From: Anas platyrhynchos
Lineage: Eukaryota; Chordata; Aves; Anseriformes; Anatidae
Direction of reading: 5' to 3'
NCBI RefSeq assembly: GCF_047663525.1
Contig: NC_092592.1
Coordinates: 26,779,001-26,843,000, forward strand
DNA length: 64,000 nt
Made by a program: the position numbers and the translations under genes. Shown one piece after another: positions 52,440 through 63,920 of this stretch. Position 1 is the first letter of the stretch, and every line of letters begins with the position of its first letter. The notes beneath the pieces are model-generated. The model was given only the letters and a program-made list of their open reading frames with translations, did not search any database and was not told where the DNA came from.

Positions 52440-54610
52440 GCACAGGCGTGCACCCACCCTCATGCATGCACCCACCCGTGCACCCACGGGCCCAGGCTGG
52501 CACACCCCAGGGTGTCCCCGGATGCCCCCAGAGCCAGGCCCCGCTCGCCAGCCCCTTCCCGTGCCACACCACGTCACCGCCTGGCAGCGGCCGTGCCAGT
52601 TTCCATGGCAATGTCTCCCCTGCCAGGAGATGAGGTTCGCTCTCCCACGCGGTGGCGAGGGGCCGACAGCAGCCGGGGGGGGCCCAGCTGTCCCTGCCGC
52701 CCCCGGATGCATCCCCCGGGCTCTGCCCACCTGATGCACCCCGCGGTGCTGCCGTCCCAAGGGAGCTGCCGTGCGGCCTCACCACCCAGCACCGAGCCTT
52801 GCCCAGCATCAGGGACCTGCCCCATGGCACTGCCCAGCCCCACGCAGCCCCCTAGAGCCCCCCAGGCCTGCCAGACCCCCCCGCCTGATGCCCCACCGTG
52901 GGCTGTGCAGCTGTAAGCAGACGGCCCTTCTCCCCCCACACTGCCAGGGGGTTATTTTTAGGCTGCCTGGCAGCAGAGGCGGGCACGGCTGCTGCAGGAG
53001 CTGCCTTTATTCCTGATATTCCCTGCTCCAGAGCCCTCTGCCCCACAGGACAGGGGTGCAGGAGCAGGGGGTGCCACCACTACGTCCCCTGGTGCACGGA
53101 GCTGCCCCCCGGCCACAACCCCGACCTTCCCGTCACTCCTGGCACGGTGGATGTGGACCTTCAGAGGGGACCCCCCCGCAGCCCCATCCTGCACCGAGCC
53201 CCTGCCCATCTGGGGGTGCAGAGCCCCCTCCTCAGCCCGCAGCCACCCAGCGGGGCTGTCTGCAGCTCCTGGCTCCACTTCAAAGGGATCCGGGGCAGTG
53301 CCAGCCCTGGCAGCTGCTTCGCACGGCGCTGGGGGGGCTTGGATGAACAGCAAGAGGGGGCTGTGAGCTCACCGCCCCGCCGAGGACAACGGTGACATTT
53401 GGGAGGCGAGGAGGCTAGCTGATAACCTTTCCCGGAGGCACCAGGTGTGTGGGTGTGTGTCAGCACGGGGGGGGACGTCCCCCACACCCCGAGCCGCCAG
53501 CAAACAGCTCCAGGCACCCCAGCGTGGCCCTCGGTGCAGGAGGTGCTGCTCCAGAGGGACGCTGCCCCAAACTGCCCGCAGTCTGAGCACCCCGAGGGAG
53601 GGGACACCGCTGTCCCCAGGGCTGGGTGTGTGGCCAGGGGAGCGCAGCACCAGGTCCCACGCACTGCTGGCTCTGCAAGCAAGCGGGCAGGGAGGGATGC
53701 GGTTTGGGCAGGAGGTGCCCAAAATCACGGCCCAGCTTCTGCAAAGCTTCCTGCTGGGAAGCCAGGCCAGGCAAGGGCTGGCTCCCACACCTCCCCTGCC
53801 CTCTGCACAACAGGGTGGGGGGAGCAGCGCTGCCTGGAGGTCCCCAGAAACAAGGCGAGGGAAGGGGCTCGCCCCCCGGCCTCGTGCCCAGGGGTCCCCA
53901 CGCGGTCCCTGCCCCATCCCTGCCCCGCACGGGGCCGGGGGTCGGGCGGGCGGTGCAGAGCGGCACACACACGGCTCTGTGTGCTCGCAGGATTTACGAG
54001 CCGGGGCAGGAGCCGCCGAGGGGTTGGGAGGGCGCCAGGGCGGCCGCGGCCCCGCAGCTGTGCCCGGAGCGCTGCCAGCCGCATTCCTGGGGCCGCGAGA
54101 CAAGCGCCAGTGTGTGTGGGCGCAGGGCAAGTGCGTGGCCACCGCCAATCCTGGCCGCCCTGGGGGTCCCGCAGCCCCCCCAGCGGCTCGGTCCCACCGT
54201 GCCCCCCCTGCCCTCACCTCCCTCTGGCACCCCACTGCGGGGCAAGCTGGGCAGGGCTCCGTGCTGGGTGCAACCCGGCACCGCTGCCTTTATGGGGGAG
54301 CAGGGCAGGGCTGGGGGCAGCCCCCCTGCAGGGCACGTCCCCTTACCGTGTCCCCGTGGCCGGCCGTCCCTGGGGTCCCCACCGCAGAGGGGGCAGCCCC
54401 CATAGCCCCCGTCCCGGTGGCAGTGCCGGGCAGGGTGACCCAGGCGGTGGCGGGGCTGGTGGCCTGGCTGCGCCGAGTGACAGGAGCAAGTGTCAGACCT
54501 CCGGCCCTCTGCGGGGCCTGGGGACGTGGGCACGGGCACAGCCTGCGCAGACAGGGCGTGGGGAAGGGCAGCACCATCCATCCACACCCCTGTGAGCTGC
54601 CACAGCAGGA
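52440..54610. other. intergenic DNA between GOLGA7B and SFRP5, left part
   Basis: No gene, repeat family or exon chain that I can support. A short A+T-richer patch at 52945-53025 contains ggttatttttagg and ctttattcctgatattcc, resembling MEF2-type words. Long open frames on both strands reflect low stop density in G+C-rich DNA. Confidence 0.5.
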
Positions 54611-54615
54611 GGGCA

Positions 54616-54985
54616 ACGATCCCATCCCATCCTATCCCATCAATCCCATCCCGTCCCGTCCCGTCCCGTCCCGTCCCATCCCATCCCATCCCATCCCATC
54701 CCATCCCATCCCATCAATCCCATCCCATCCCATCCCATCCCATCCCATCAATCCCATCCCATCCCATCCCATCCCATCCCATCCCATCCCATCCCATCCC
54801 ATCCCATCCCATCCCATCAATCCCATCCCATCCCATCCCATCCCATCCCATCAATCCCATCCCATCCCATCCCATCCCATCCCATCCCATCCCATCCCAT
54901 CCCATCCCATCAATCCCATCCCATCCCATCCCATCCCATCCCATCCCATCAATCCCATCCCATCCCATCCCATCCCATCCCATCC
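54616..54985 (-). repeat. (GGGAT)n / (CATCC)n pentanucleotide array with phase slips
   Basis: About 370 bp of CATCC (GGGAT on the minus strand), with a short GGGAC-type patch (54650-54676). The pentamer phase slips at seven points where CATCAATCC replaces CATCCCATCC: near 54641, 54715, 54749, 54818, 54852, 54911 and 54950. The minus strand carries runs of GGG every five bases, suited to G-quadruplexes. Confidence 0.93.
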
Positions 54986-55097
54986 CCCTGGCACGGCCCC
55001 CCAGAGCTGGGACCCCTCCCCAGGAGCAGAGGTCCCTCTTCCCACCCCAGTCACTGTCCTTTAAGCATGTTTTCTTTTTTTTTTTTTTTACTTTCAG

Positions 55098-55175
55098 TCC
55101 CTATGAAGACCCTTTGAAGCCCAACCTCGCTGCCAGGAGGTGACTCAGTGGCTCTAATAAAGGCATCATGACAGA
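55098..55175 (+). other. candidate terminal exon with its own poly(A) signal
   Basis: A long T tract (55074-55089) leads into actttcag, a near-ideal acceptor ending at 55097. AATAAA follows at 55156-55161. Entered with one base already used, the exon reads PYEDPLKPNLAARR and then stops at 55141-55143. I do not recognise this peptide. It sits between GOLGA7B and SFRP5 where I know of no protein-coding gene. Could also be noncoding or a chance arrangement. Confidence 0.4.
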
Positions 55176-55450
55176 CGGGGGGCCCAGGGGCTGGCAGGGA
55201 GCCCCTTGTCATCCCCCCCCTGCCATCCCCAGCCCCACCAGCCAAGGCTGCTCCTCGGGTAGGGCTCTAGGCAAGGCTCAGCACCACGCACGGGCACCGC
55301 ATGCCCCCACAGCTCCATCCCGCAGGCTCCCAGCCCTGCCCCTGGAGCTCCTGCTCCCTGGCCCCTTCCCAGCGGAGCGCCCGCAGCAATCAGCTCCCCG
55401 CTGCCCTGCCCCGGGCCATCCATCACCGGTTAGCTATTTCCCATCACCGT

Positions 55451-55959
55451 TTATCCCCAGACAATCTCACTCCTCCTGGGACGACCCGAGGCTTCCAGCA
55501 CCCTCCCCTCCTGCTACCGGGCAGCCCTGATAACGGGGCCGCTCTATCTTATCGTGCTCCCGGCGGTTACACATTAACGGTGCCATCCCCAGGGCTTGGC
55601 CCAGGAGAGCCAAACTCAGCCCCAAAGCAGGCAGCGAGCATCCCTGGGGGCTGTGGACCAAGGCACTGAGCCCAGCACAGTGAAAACAGGCAGGGAGAGA
55701 GGGCTGCGGGCACAGGCACGGCGTGTGGTGAGGCTGCCAGCACGGCCCCATAGCGGATGGCTCCTGGAGGGGTTTGGGGACCGTCCCTGCCCCCTGCCCG
55801 GGGCAAAGGGCAGCTGCTATCTCCTGCCTGCAGCGGGCTGTTTGCTCTGCCGCCCATTAGCAGAGCGCCTTATCCGGTGGGCAGGGGCTGGGGGCGGCAC
55901 AGGGGCGCTGGCCAGGCTGGGGCATCGATCGTGGGAAGGGGAAGGGGCGCCCCAGATAA
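55451..55959. promoter_or_regulatory. GATA-motif cluster upstream of SFRP5
   Basis: Four WGATAR sites (TGATAA 55528, CTATCT 55544, CTATCT 55817, AGATAA 55954) and three further GATAA cores (near 55451, 55549, 55870) lie within about 500 bp, 0.7-1.2 kb before the SFRP5 ATG. In DNA this G+C-rich such words are expected rarely. Candidate enhancer; inference. Confidence 0.4.
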
Positions 55960-56542
55960 CCCCTGCAGAAAAATGGGTTTGTAATGGGGTCCTCAGCCCG
56001 GCTCCCCCTGCTCAGCCCATCTCCAAGGGGATGGGGGAATGTGGCCCCATCCCGTCCCGCTGGGCTCCGGCTCTTCCTATGCCCCAGGCACCGGGAATGT
56101 CCCCCCCCAGCTCCCCCGTCCTGTCTCAATGGGGAGCAATGGGTTGGGGTGACAGAGCTGAGATCTGAGGAAGGGGACAGAGCAGGAGCAGAGGCTGCAG
56201 GTGGCACCCTGCATGTGGGTGCTCCAGCACCATGGGGTCCCCGGGCTGTCCTGCACCCCCAGCCCCTGCACCCCGCACCCCTACTCCAGGGGGTCTCCCC
56301 AGGGGAGGGGGACAGGGCAGGAACCAGGATCCCCCACCCCGTGCCAGGACAAGACAGGCTGGGGACGTGCTGGAGAGGGAGGCACGAAGCACCCTGGTGC
56401 TGAGCCACCCTGCGGGGGCACCCCGAGCAGCGCCGTGCGCCCACCCCGTGGTGCAAGGAAGGGCTGGCAGCGGGGAGGGAGGGAGAGCGGCCTGGCGTGG
56501 GGCCGGGGGGCCATGCCCGGGGGGGGCCAGCAGCAGGAGCAG

Positions 56543-56577
56543 ATTGGCTGCCGGCGAGGCCTGCGGGCTCCTTTGAA
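56543..56577 (+). promoter_or_regulatory. SFRP5: SFRP5 proximal promoter: inverted CCAAT box and TCF/LEF-like site
   Basis: ATTGG at 56543-56547 and CTTTGAA at 56571-56577, which fits the TCF/LEF core CTTTGWW, lie about 80-110 bp before the ATG. The SFRP5 transcription start is not fixed, so whether these are upstream of it or in the 5'UTR is unclear. Confidence 0.4.
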
Positions 56578-56655
56578 AGGGCGGCGTGGGAGGCGCCTGG
56601 GGAGCAGGCAGCAGGCAGCCGGCTCGGTCCCGCTCGGCACGGCACGGCTGCGGCG

Positions 56656-58509
56656 ATGCCACGGGCGAGCGTCCCCACGAGGATCACGGGCACGGCGCTG
56701 CGGGCACTGCTGGCGCTGCTGGCGCTGCTGGCACCGAGTGGCGGGCAGCACTACGACTACTACGGCTGGCAGCCCGAGAGCGTGCCCCGAGGGCGCTTCT
56801 ACGGCCGGGAGCCACAGTGCGTGGACATCCCGGCCGACATGCAGCTCTGCTACGACGTGGGCTACAAGCGCATGCGGCTGCCCAACCTGCTGGAGCACGA
56901 GTCCATGGCCGAGGCCAAGCAGCAGGCCAGCAGCTGGGTGCCCCTGCTCGCCAAGCAGTGCCACACCGACACCCAGCTCTTCCTCTGCTCCCTCTTCGCC
57001 CCCGTCTGCCTCGACCGGCCCGTCTACCCCTGCCGCTCGCTCTGCGAGGTGGTGCGCGACTCCTGCGCCCCCGTCATGGAGTCCTACGGCTTCCCCTGGC
57101 CCGAGATGCTGCACTGCGCCAAGTTCCCCTCTGACCACGACCTCTGCATCGCCGTCCAGTTCGGGAACAGCCAGGCCACCCCGCCGCCAGGTAAGGGGGC
57201 AGGGCACGGCGACAGGGGATGGGGACACCACGTGGGGTGCCACCGCGGAGCCCCCATCCCTGCTCCTCCTCTAGGAGCACAGCCCCCAGGGGGGCAGCAG
57301 CCCGGGCTCAGCACCCCTCGCTGCCTGCACAGAGCTGCCCCAGGGCAGCAGGGAGCGGTGCTGGGGGTGACCACGGGAGCTGTGTCCCCTCACCACGTCC
57401 CATGGCAGCAGCACAAAGCGCCCAGCCCCGAGCGCTGCACCTGTGCTGCCCCCTCGCACACACAGGATGCTGGTGGCTGTCCCCTCGGGCAGGGAAGGGA
57501 CGTCACCCAAAGGCAGACAGGGTTGGGAGCAGGCACCGAGGATTGTGGCACCCTCCGCCCCGCTGCCACCCTCGCTGCTGCGCCCCAGAGCATCGGCAGG
57601 GTCACCCCGCTCCCTGTCCCTCGTGGGAAGGGGGTGCTGGGACTGGGTGCCCCCAATCACCTTGGCACAGCTCCCGGGGCTCCCCCAGCGTGTCCCCACT
57701 GAGCTGCCCCCGGTGACCGCAGCTGGTGTCACCCCGCAGTGTCCAGGATCTGCACGCAGTGCGAGATGGAGCACAAGGCGGACGGCATGATGCAGCAGAT
57801 GTGCTCCAGCGACTTCGGTGAGTGCTGGGGTCCCCTGCCCCGACACCCCTTACCCTGACAGCCCCAGCCGCCCCCAGAGCAGCCCAGGTAGGGGTTTGGC
57901 CAAAAGGCACCGCTGTCCTGGGACAGCCCCATGGGGACCCTTCCCTTGGACCCCGTGTGTGATTTGGGGTGCCTCAGAGATAGGGCAAGTGTGGGGGACA
58001 GGCAGAACGGGGCATCAGGCAGTGATTTCCCCCAAGACCCTTCATCAGGACCCAGCCCCAGGGACTTGTCACACCCCATCCCGCACAGACACCTGCCCCC
58101 AACCCCAGCAGTGCCCCCAGCACCCCCCGCAGAGCCCCCAGCAGTGCCCCCCGGCTGTCCCCACGCAGTGGTGAAGATGCGCATCAAGGAGGTGACGGAG
58201 GAGAACGGGGAGCGGCGCCTGGTGGCCGCCCAGAAGAAAAAGGTGCTGAAGCTGGGCCCCCTCAAGCGCAAGGACACCAAGAAGCTGGTGCTGCACATGA
58301 GGAACGCGGGCTCCTGCCCCTGCCCCCAGCTCGACAGCCTCGGCGGCAGCTTCCTGGTGATGGGCCGCAAGGTGGGCGGCCGCCTGCTGCTCCTTGCCAT
58401 CTACCCCTGGCAGAAGCACAACAAGGAGATGAAGTTCGCCGTCAAGTTCATGTTCTCCTACCCCTGCCCCCTCTACCACCCCCTGCTCTACGGGGCCGGG
58501 CAGCACTAG
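56656..58509 (+). CDS. SFRP5: SFRP5, secreted frizzled-related protein 5
   Basis: A secreted Wnt antagonist that binds Wnt ligands through a frizzled-type domain. Three exons, the usual SFRP1/2/5 layout: 56656-57190, 57740-57817, 58169-58509; 317 aa, equal to human. Residues 1-30 are a signal peptide with a Leu/Ala core (ALRALLALLALLAP). The cysteine-rich domain (about 47-165) shows CVDIPADMQLCYDVGYKRM, LPNLLEHE, CSLFAPVC, CRSLCEVVRDSCAPVM and FPSDHDLC. The C-terminal netrin-like domain (about 178-315) begins ICTQCE and contains a Lys-rich segment (AAQKKKVLKLGPLKRKDTKK) likely to bind heparin, then LHMRNAGSCPCPQL. Start chosen by signal peptide and length match. ZFYVE27 converges on it from the right. 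Confidence 0.96.
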
Positions 58510-59053
58510 GGCTCTGCCCCGGGACTCCTGCACTCGCCCTGCTCCGCACCCCTGGTGGCACCCCAGGACCCCAGAGATCCCCAGCTGCATTCAAGGGAGC
58601 CTCGACCTGCACCCAGGACCCCTGCCCCCTCCTGAACGCCCACCTCTGCACCCCCAGGACCCCTGCCCTGCCTCCCTGCTTGTTCCTTGGCTGCCCCGAG
58701 ACCCCAACCCCCTGCCCAGCTCCTGATGACGTGACTCTGACCCTCAGCCTCCCCCAATCCCTCCTCCAGCCCCCCAGAGCATCCCCATCCCGTGTCCCCT
58801 CCTGCAGAGCTCGTGCCCCAGCCCTGGATCACCCCCCCCTCCTTTTTCCATGGACCCCCCTGGCCAAGGCAGCTCCTTGCTGCCCTCTGTGCCCGCAGAC
58901 TGCCCCCAGCTCCCACAGCCAAGTGCCTGGAGGTGCACGGCCACTGCCTGGGCTTCCCCAGCCCTCCCTCCCATATGGCTCAACAGGGGGGAGCCCACCT
59001 CCAACCCAGCCCCGCTGCACCCCACACCCCCCCATCCCAGCCTGACCCCCCCC

Positions 59054-59059
59054 AGTAAA
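59054..59059 (+). terminator. SFRP5: SFRP5 probable poly(A) signal (AGTAAA variant)
   Basis: AGTAAA, a known weaker variant, about 545 nt after the SFRP5 stop. A T-rich and then GT-rich stretch follows (59060-59103). No canonical AATAAA occurs nearer. Confidence 0.5.
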
Positions 59060-60276
59060 TTATTCTGCCTCGGAGAAGCCTGGGTCCTGCTCCCTGTGGT
59101 TCTCGGGACCCTGGGAAGCAGGGGACGGGGCAGCCAAGGGTCCTGGCTCGATCCACAGCTCCAGGAGCCGCAGAGGGCTGGGAGCTTTGGGGTGCGCACA
59201 GGGAGGCTGTGGATGCTGCATGGGGCAGCCCCATCCCCGGACACCCCAGGGCATGGGTGCCAGCAGAACCCCAGGCTGGCTGCTCGGGGGGCAGCAGGGT
59301 GCCCCCGTCCTGCCCCAGCCCTGTTTACCCACCTGCCCCACACTGGGGCACCGAACCCGGGGTGTGCTCCAGCCCTGCAGCCAGCAAGGCGCACAGGGCG
59401 CAGGGGCAGGTGGGTTCTGCTCCGGCCAAGGTGGAAAAAAACAGGGGAGAAAAACTCCACTATTGCTGGGAGGTATTTTCCGCCCGAGGCTGCCGAGCGC
59501 GCTGCCGTAGGAATGAACAGCAGCAGCTATGTGAGAGCAGAACGGGGAGGGCGCAAATAAATCCCCCCTCCCGCAGCCCGCGGTTATCTGTAGCCCTCTG
59601 TGCTTTGCGTCACCGAGCTCCTCCTGCGGGGCCTTTGGGCACACATGGACACGGCCCGCGTCCTGCCAAGGGCTGGCTGCAGGAAGATGAGTAACTTCTC
59701 CCTGTGCCCTGGCCCGAGCTCAGCCCCCTGCCCCAGCGGCCCCCCAACACCCCCCCAGCGCATTTTGGGCACGCAGAGTTCAGCTTCTCCCAAAATTTCC
59801 CAAAGGCAGGGCTTGAAAGAGGTTTTTCAGGAGCAGAGCTGCCCTGCACCACGGGGTACCCCGAGACCCGCGCCCCCAGAGCATCCCCCCGCCGGTGGGT
59901 GTCAGCCCGGGGGTGGGGGCACTGCCAGCCCCGGGGCCCGGCCCCCCCGGGGAGCTGCAGCTGGCTGGCGGGGGGCCCGGCCGCGGCCGTTCCCAGCTGC
60001 ACAGCAGCCAGGGTCACATTCCTGGGATAGCTGCGAGCTGCGCTGTTGGCGCAGGGAAAGGTCACCCTTGTGCGGGCGGGCGGCTGCCGGGACCACCGCC
60101 TGGGCAGGGCACAGAGCTCGCCCCCCAGCACCAGGATCAGGCCCTGGCACAGCCAAGGAGCAGCCCCCAGCCCTAGGGAATGGAAGACACACAGGAGAGG
60201 AGCCAAGGCTGTGGAAACACGAGGGATTGGGATGGTTTTTGTAGGGGCAAGGCGAGGTCTGGCTGGTGGCAAGAGC
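59060..60276. other. SFRP5-ZFYVE27 convergent intergenic interval
   Basis: About 1.2 kb between the converging 3' ends. An A-rich patch (59430-59470) and AATAAA at 59556-59561 on the plus strand could be an alternative distal SFRP5 end. No gene seen. Confidence 0.5.
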
Positions 60277-60282
60277 TTTATT
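60277..60282 (-). terminator. ZFYVE27: ZFYVE27 poly(A) signal
   Basis: TTTATT on the plus strand, AATAAA on the minus strand, about 375 nt after the ZFYVE27 stop codon. Confidence 0.8.
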
Positions 60283-60655
60283 GGTCATCCCCTACGGACA
60301 CAGCCGGTACCTGCAGCAGAAGCAGCAGTCACTACGCACAGAGCAGCACCAACGCAGAGGGCTCTCGCCGCAGCCCAGCCCTCGCTGACCCTCGGCTACA
60401 GCCAAACGGGGAGGGGGACGGGGGCTAAACCTGAAGGCTGCGAGGCCAAGGAGCGCGGGAGGGATGAGCCAAGCCAGGACCGAGGTCACGGCTCCTGGGA
60501 ACGCAGGCAGAGCTCCGACTTGATCCCAAAAACACCCACCCCACCCCACACAGTGCTCAGGCTGCTCTGCCCCTGCCAGGAGGTGGAGGTAGGGCCAGGA
60601 GGAGGGAGGACGGCTGCTCCATCACTGGGCAGGGGCCCAGGAGCTTGGTGAGCGG

Positions 60656-63600
60656 TCACTTGGTGAGCACCTGGTTGCACAGCGCGCACACGAACACCGT
60701 CTCCCTCTGAGCCTCCGGGGCTGGGAAGGAGAAAAGCAGGTGTCAGGCGCCCCCCTTCCAGCACAGCACCCGCTGAGGGTTTGGGGTCACAGCCACGACC
60801 TGCTGCAGACCCCTCACTCAGGGGTCAGAGGGGGCACACGCTGCCCCCGCCTCCCCCTCCCACTCACCCGTGGCTCCCATCACGGCCTTGGGAACTTTGA
60901 AGGAGCAACACCTGGAGCAGAAGCTGTTCCCACAGTTACTGCAGCTCCGCTGGGGAGAGACACAGGTGGGGCATTAACAGCAGCACCGGGAGCTGCCCAG
61001 CGAGCTCCAGGGCCAGGGCACTGCCAGCAGCATCCCTGGCTGGAGGGGAGAGGGAGAGAGAGCCCTGGTGACAGAAAGGCAGCCAGAAAACAACAGCAGG
61101 ACAAGGTGCCCAGGCATGCAAGTATGCTCTAACACCACAGGAGAGCACTGCAGCCACAGGCTCCGGGAGGTTTACAGACTGCAATTTCCTATGCTGTAAT
61201 CCTGGAGGGATGCAAGCTCCGGAGACTGCCAAATACGCATCAGACTAACCCAGGAGAAAGGGGAGGGAGCCCTGAGGCTGGAGGTGAGGAGGCAGCAGGA
61301 AGAGAGCCATCAGTACCCATCTGGAGCAGGGATGAGGAGTGCTGGGAAGTGCTGAGACAGCAGCAGCTAAACCAGGGCACGGAGCAGGCGCCTCGCACGG
61401 CAGCCCCAGCACGTGCGGGTGAGCCTGGGGCAGCTGCCCAAGGCACCAAGGCTCCCTGGCAGCAGCCGGTATGTGACAACACCCAGCACTTAGCTGAGGT
61501 CACCCGCTGCCACGCCGCGACTGAGGGCAGCCGGGCAGAGCGAGCTGTTCCACCCGCTGTCAGCAGCTGGCTGGGGCAGTGAGAAGCCGAAGACTCACCC
61601 TCTTCTTCAGCACCGAGAAGGTGGCTCCGCAGCCCGTGCAGCTCCCTGGAACAGACAGGGCAGGCTCAGGCAGGGCTCTGCTCCCTGGGCCCCCCCACGC
61701 CTGCTGTAAAGACCCCACAACCCCTGCTCGTCCCAGGAGGGGTGCGAACACCCCCTGGTGAGGGGGAGGCTGCTGGAGGTGCCAGCACAGCCCCCCCGAG
61801 CTGCGCCTCCCCCAGCAGTGCGCGCCCCCAGCCTCACCAAAATTATTGCTGGGGTAGCGCTTGCGCAGGCGCTCGGTCAGGCGCGACACCTTGCTGCGGA
61901 TCACGTCGTTTTTGCTCATGAAGCCGTTGTCCGGGAGGCTGAGGTCGAAGTCTGCTGAGCACTGAGAGCCCTCGTCGTCCTCCTGCGCAGAGCAGGGGGG
62001 CGGTGGGGGCTGCGGGACAGCCTGCCCCCAGGGACGGGCAGGAAAGCGGGGAGCTCCCCCGGCATCACCAAACCAAACCAAACCAAACACAGGCTGCCAA
62101 GAGCTGACACCCCCCGCACAGCCCAGCGAGGTGCTACTCACCAGGACCAGCAGCTGGTTCTCCTTCCCCGCAGCATGGGACAAAAGGACAGGCAGTACAG
62201 GAGGAGCCAGGCTGAGAGGTGCTCCTGCCCTCCCCAGCACCGACCCTGCTCCCCCCCAGCAGCCCCCTGCCCCTCTCAGCCACCCTATAGGGCCAACCCG
62301 CTCCCCGCCAGGCCCAAACCTCGATAGCGTCCTTGAACTCTTCATCGGGCTCTGCCTCCTCCGCTTCCTCCACGCTGCCAGGGGTAAGGTCCTGCAAGAG
62401 ATTCAGAGTCCTGCCCACCCCATCCCTGCCCACAGCAGGACCCCTGCCTCCAAGAGCCCCCCAGCAGCCCCATAGGGCGAGTCCCCAGCTGGGGTGAGGC
62501 TCTAAACACGCAGTGGGATTGAGCCAAGACCCCAGCAGCGCAGGGCAGCCCCCTGGTAGCTCGGGATGTGCTCTGAGGCCAGGCACACCAAAGCTGCCCG
62601 TGGGCAGAGGGACGGAGGCACAGCCAGCCCCGGTGGCCCCACAGCCCCCACCCCACTCGCCCCAGCCCTGCCGCCCCTCACCTCCGTGCTGGTGGGCGTG
62701 GGGGTCCGGTCCGGGGGGGCAGCAGCCGGCAGGGGCTCGGCAGGCTCCGGGGCACTCTGGAGGGGTTTGGTGCCCAGACACTGCTCGATGGAGGCCTTGA
62801 GCTCCTTCATCACTGGTGGGAGGGGACCAGGGCTGGAGCCAGGGGCATTCCCCAGCCCCCAGCCCCCCCGCCCAGCAGCTGGCAGAGCCTCGCAGGGGGG
62901 CTGTGAGCACAAAGGAGCCTTCCCTGCCGTGCCCTGAGCCCCCCCCGTGCTCACACACCCATCGGGAGCCGCTGGGCTGGGGACAGGTCCCATGCAGAGC
63001 CCCACACAGGGGCACTGGGACAGGAGGAGGGCAGGGTGCCCAGCCTCAGGGGGCCTTCCCCCAGCCCCCCCCACACAGACCCCCTCCGGGGAGGGCTCTC
63101 ACCTTGGTAGAACTGGGGGTTGCCCAGGAACAGGGTGCTGTTGAGGATGGCCATGACCCAGCAGAGCGGCAGCAGGTAGAGCATGCAGACAGAGCCCAGC
63201 AGTGCCCCGTAGAACCTGGGACGAGGCAGATCAGTGCCCCCGCAGCACAAACCCCCCCTTTCCTCTGCCCACCCTCCCCAAGCACATCACTCACAGCCCC
63301 CCAGACTCCCCCCCATCTCCACCCGGGGATGCCCACCGCGGCCCCACTCACTGGGAAGACACAGCGGGGTTCTCCCAGTACAGCACCCGGTGCGCCGCCT
63401 CGCAGCTGCAGCACAGCGCGCTCAGGAAGCCCTCCAGCTGGATCAGGCTGCAACAAGACCCCCGGCTCACAGACCCCCCCCAGACACCGGGACAGCGTGC
63501 GGCCAGGCCACCGAGCACCCCTATAACCCCCCGGGGGGGGGCGATGCCCGGTGGCAGGGGACACGGTGGGGACACTCACAAGCCCTTGACCTGGGCGAGG

Positions 63601-63920
63601 GCCTCCTGGCGGGACAGGCGCACGCTGCGCAGCTCCTCCCTGCGCACGCTGTGCCTCCTGCTGCGGGCCAGCTCCCGCTGCGCCGGCCGGGCACGGCACG
63701 TCTCCTGCAGGTAGCCCAGCACGGCGGGCAGCAGCACCAGCACGGCCAGCACCGAGTACCAGGCGGCTGTAGGACACCCCGTTACGCCCCGTTACACCCC
63801 GTTATACCGGGACCAGCACGGGGAGCACCGGGGACCCCCCCCCACCCACCTCGGTCCAAGGTGAGCAGCAGGAGGTTGATGCCGAGGCAGGCCAGCAATG
63901 AGCACAGCGGCCGCTGCCAC
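60656..63920 (-). CDS. ZFYVE27: ZFYVE27 (protrudin), 5' part beyond the window
   Basis: An ER membrane protein promoting directional membrane traffic and neurite growth through Rab11, VAP and kinesin contacts. Minus-strand exons in the window: 63920-63850, 63766-63580, 63447-63352, 63215-63103, 62812-62682, 62391-62320, 61982-61838, 61645-61599, 60949-60868, 60720-60656; about 336 aa. The first roughly 65-75 residues lie to the right; the last bases of the window, read on the minus strand (AG then GTGCGG), look like the preceding exon end. Two membrane segments (PLCSLLACLGINLLLLTL, YSVLAVLVLLPAVLGYL) and a hairpin (FYGALLGSVCMLYLLPLCW) are followed by the acidic FFAT-like EEFKDAIEEDDEG, a coiled coil (SKVSRLTERLRKRYP) and a FYVE finger with eight ligand Cys in CTGC, CSNC, CSRC and CALC. 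As in mammalian protrudin the usual RRHHCR basic motif is replaced (RRSCSNCG). The linker exon 62812-62682 is diverged. Confidence 0.95.
62067..62090 (+). repeat. (ACCAA)n short repeat
   Basis: About four copies of ACCAA in a ZFYVE27 intron. Confidence 0.85.

Noticed and set aside
53445-55064. Open frame of about 540 codons ending in Ser-His-Pro-Ile-Pro repeats
   Set aside because: The repeats are the translated CATCC array and the rest has no recognisable domain or splice context.
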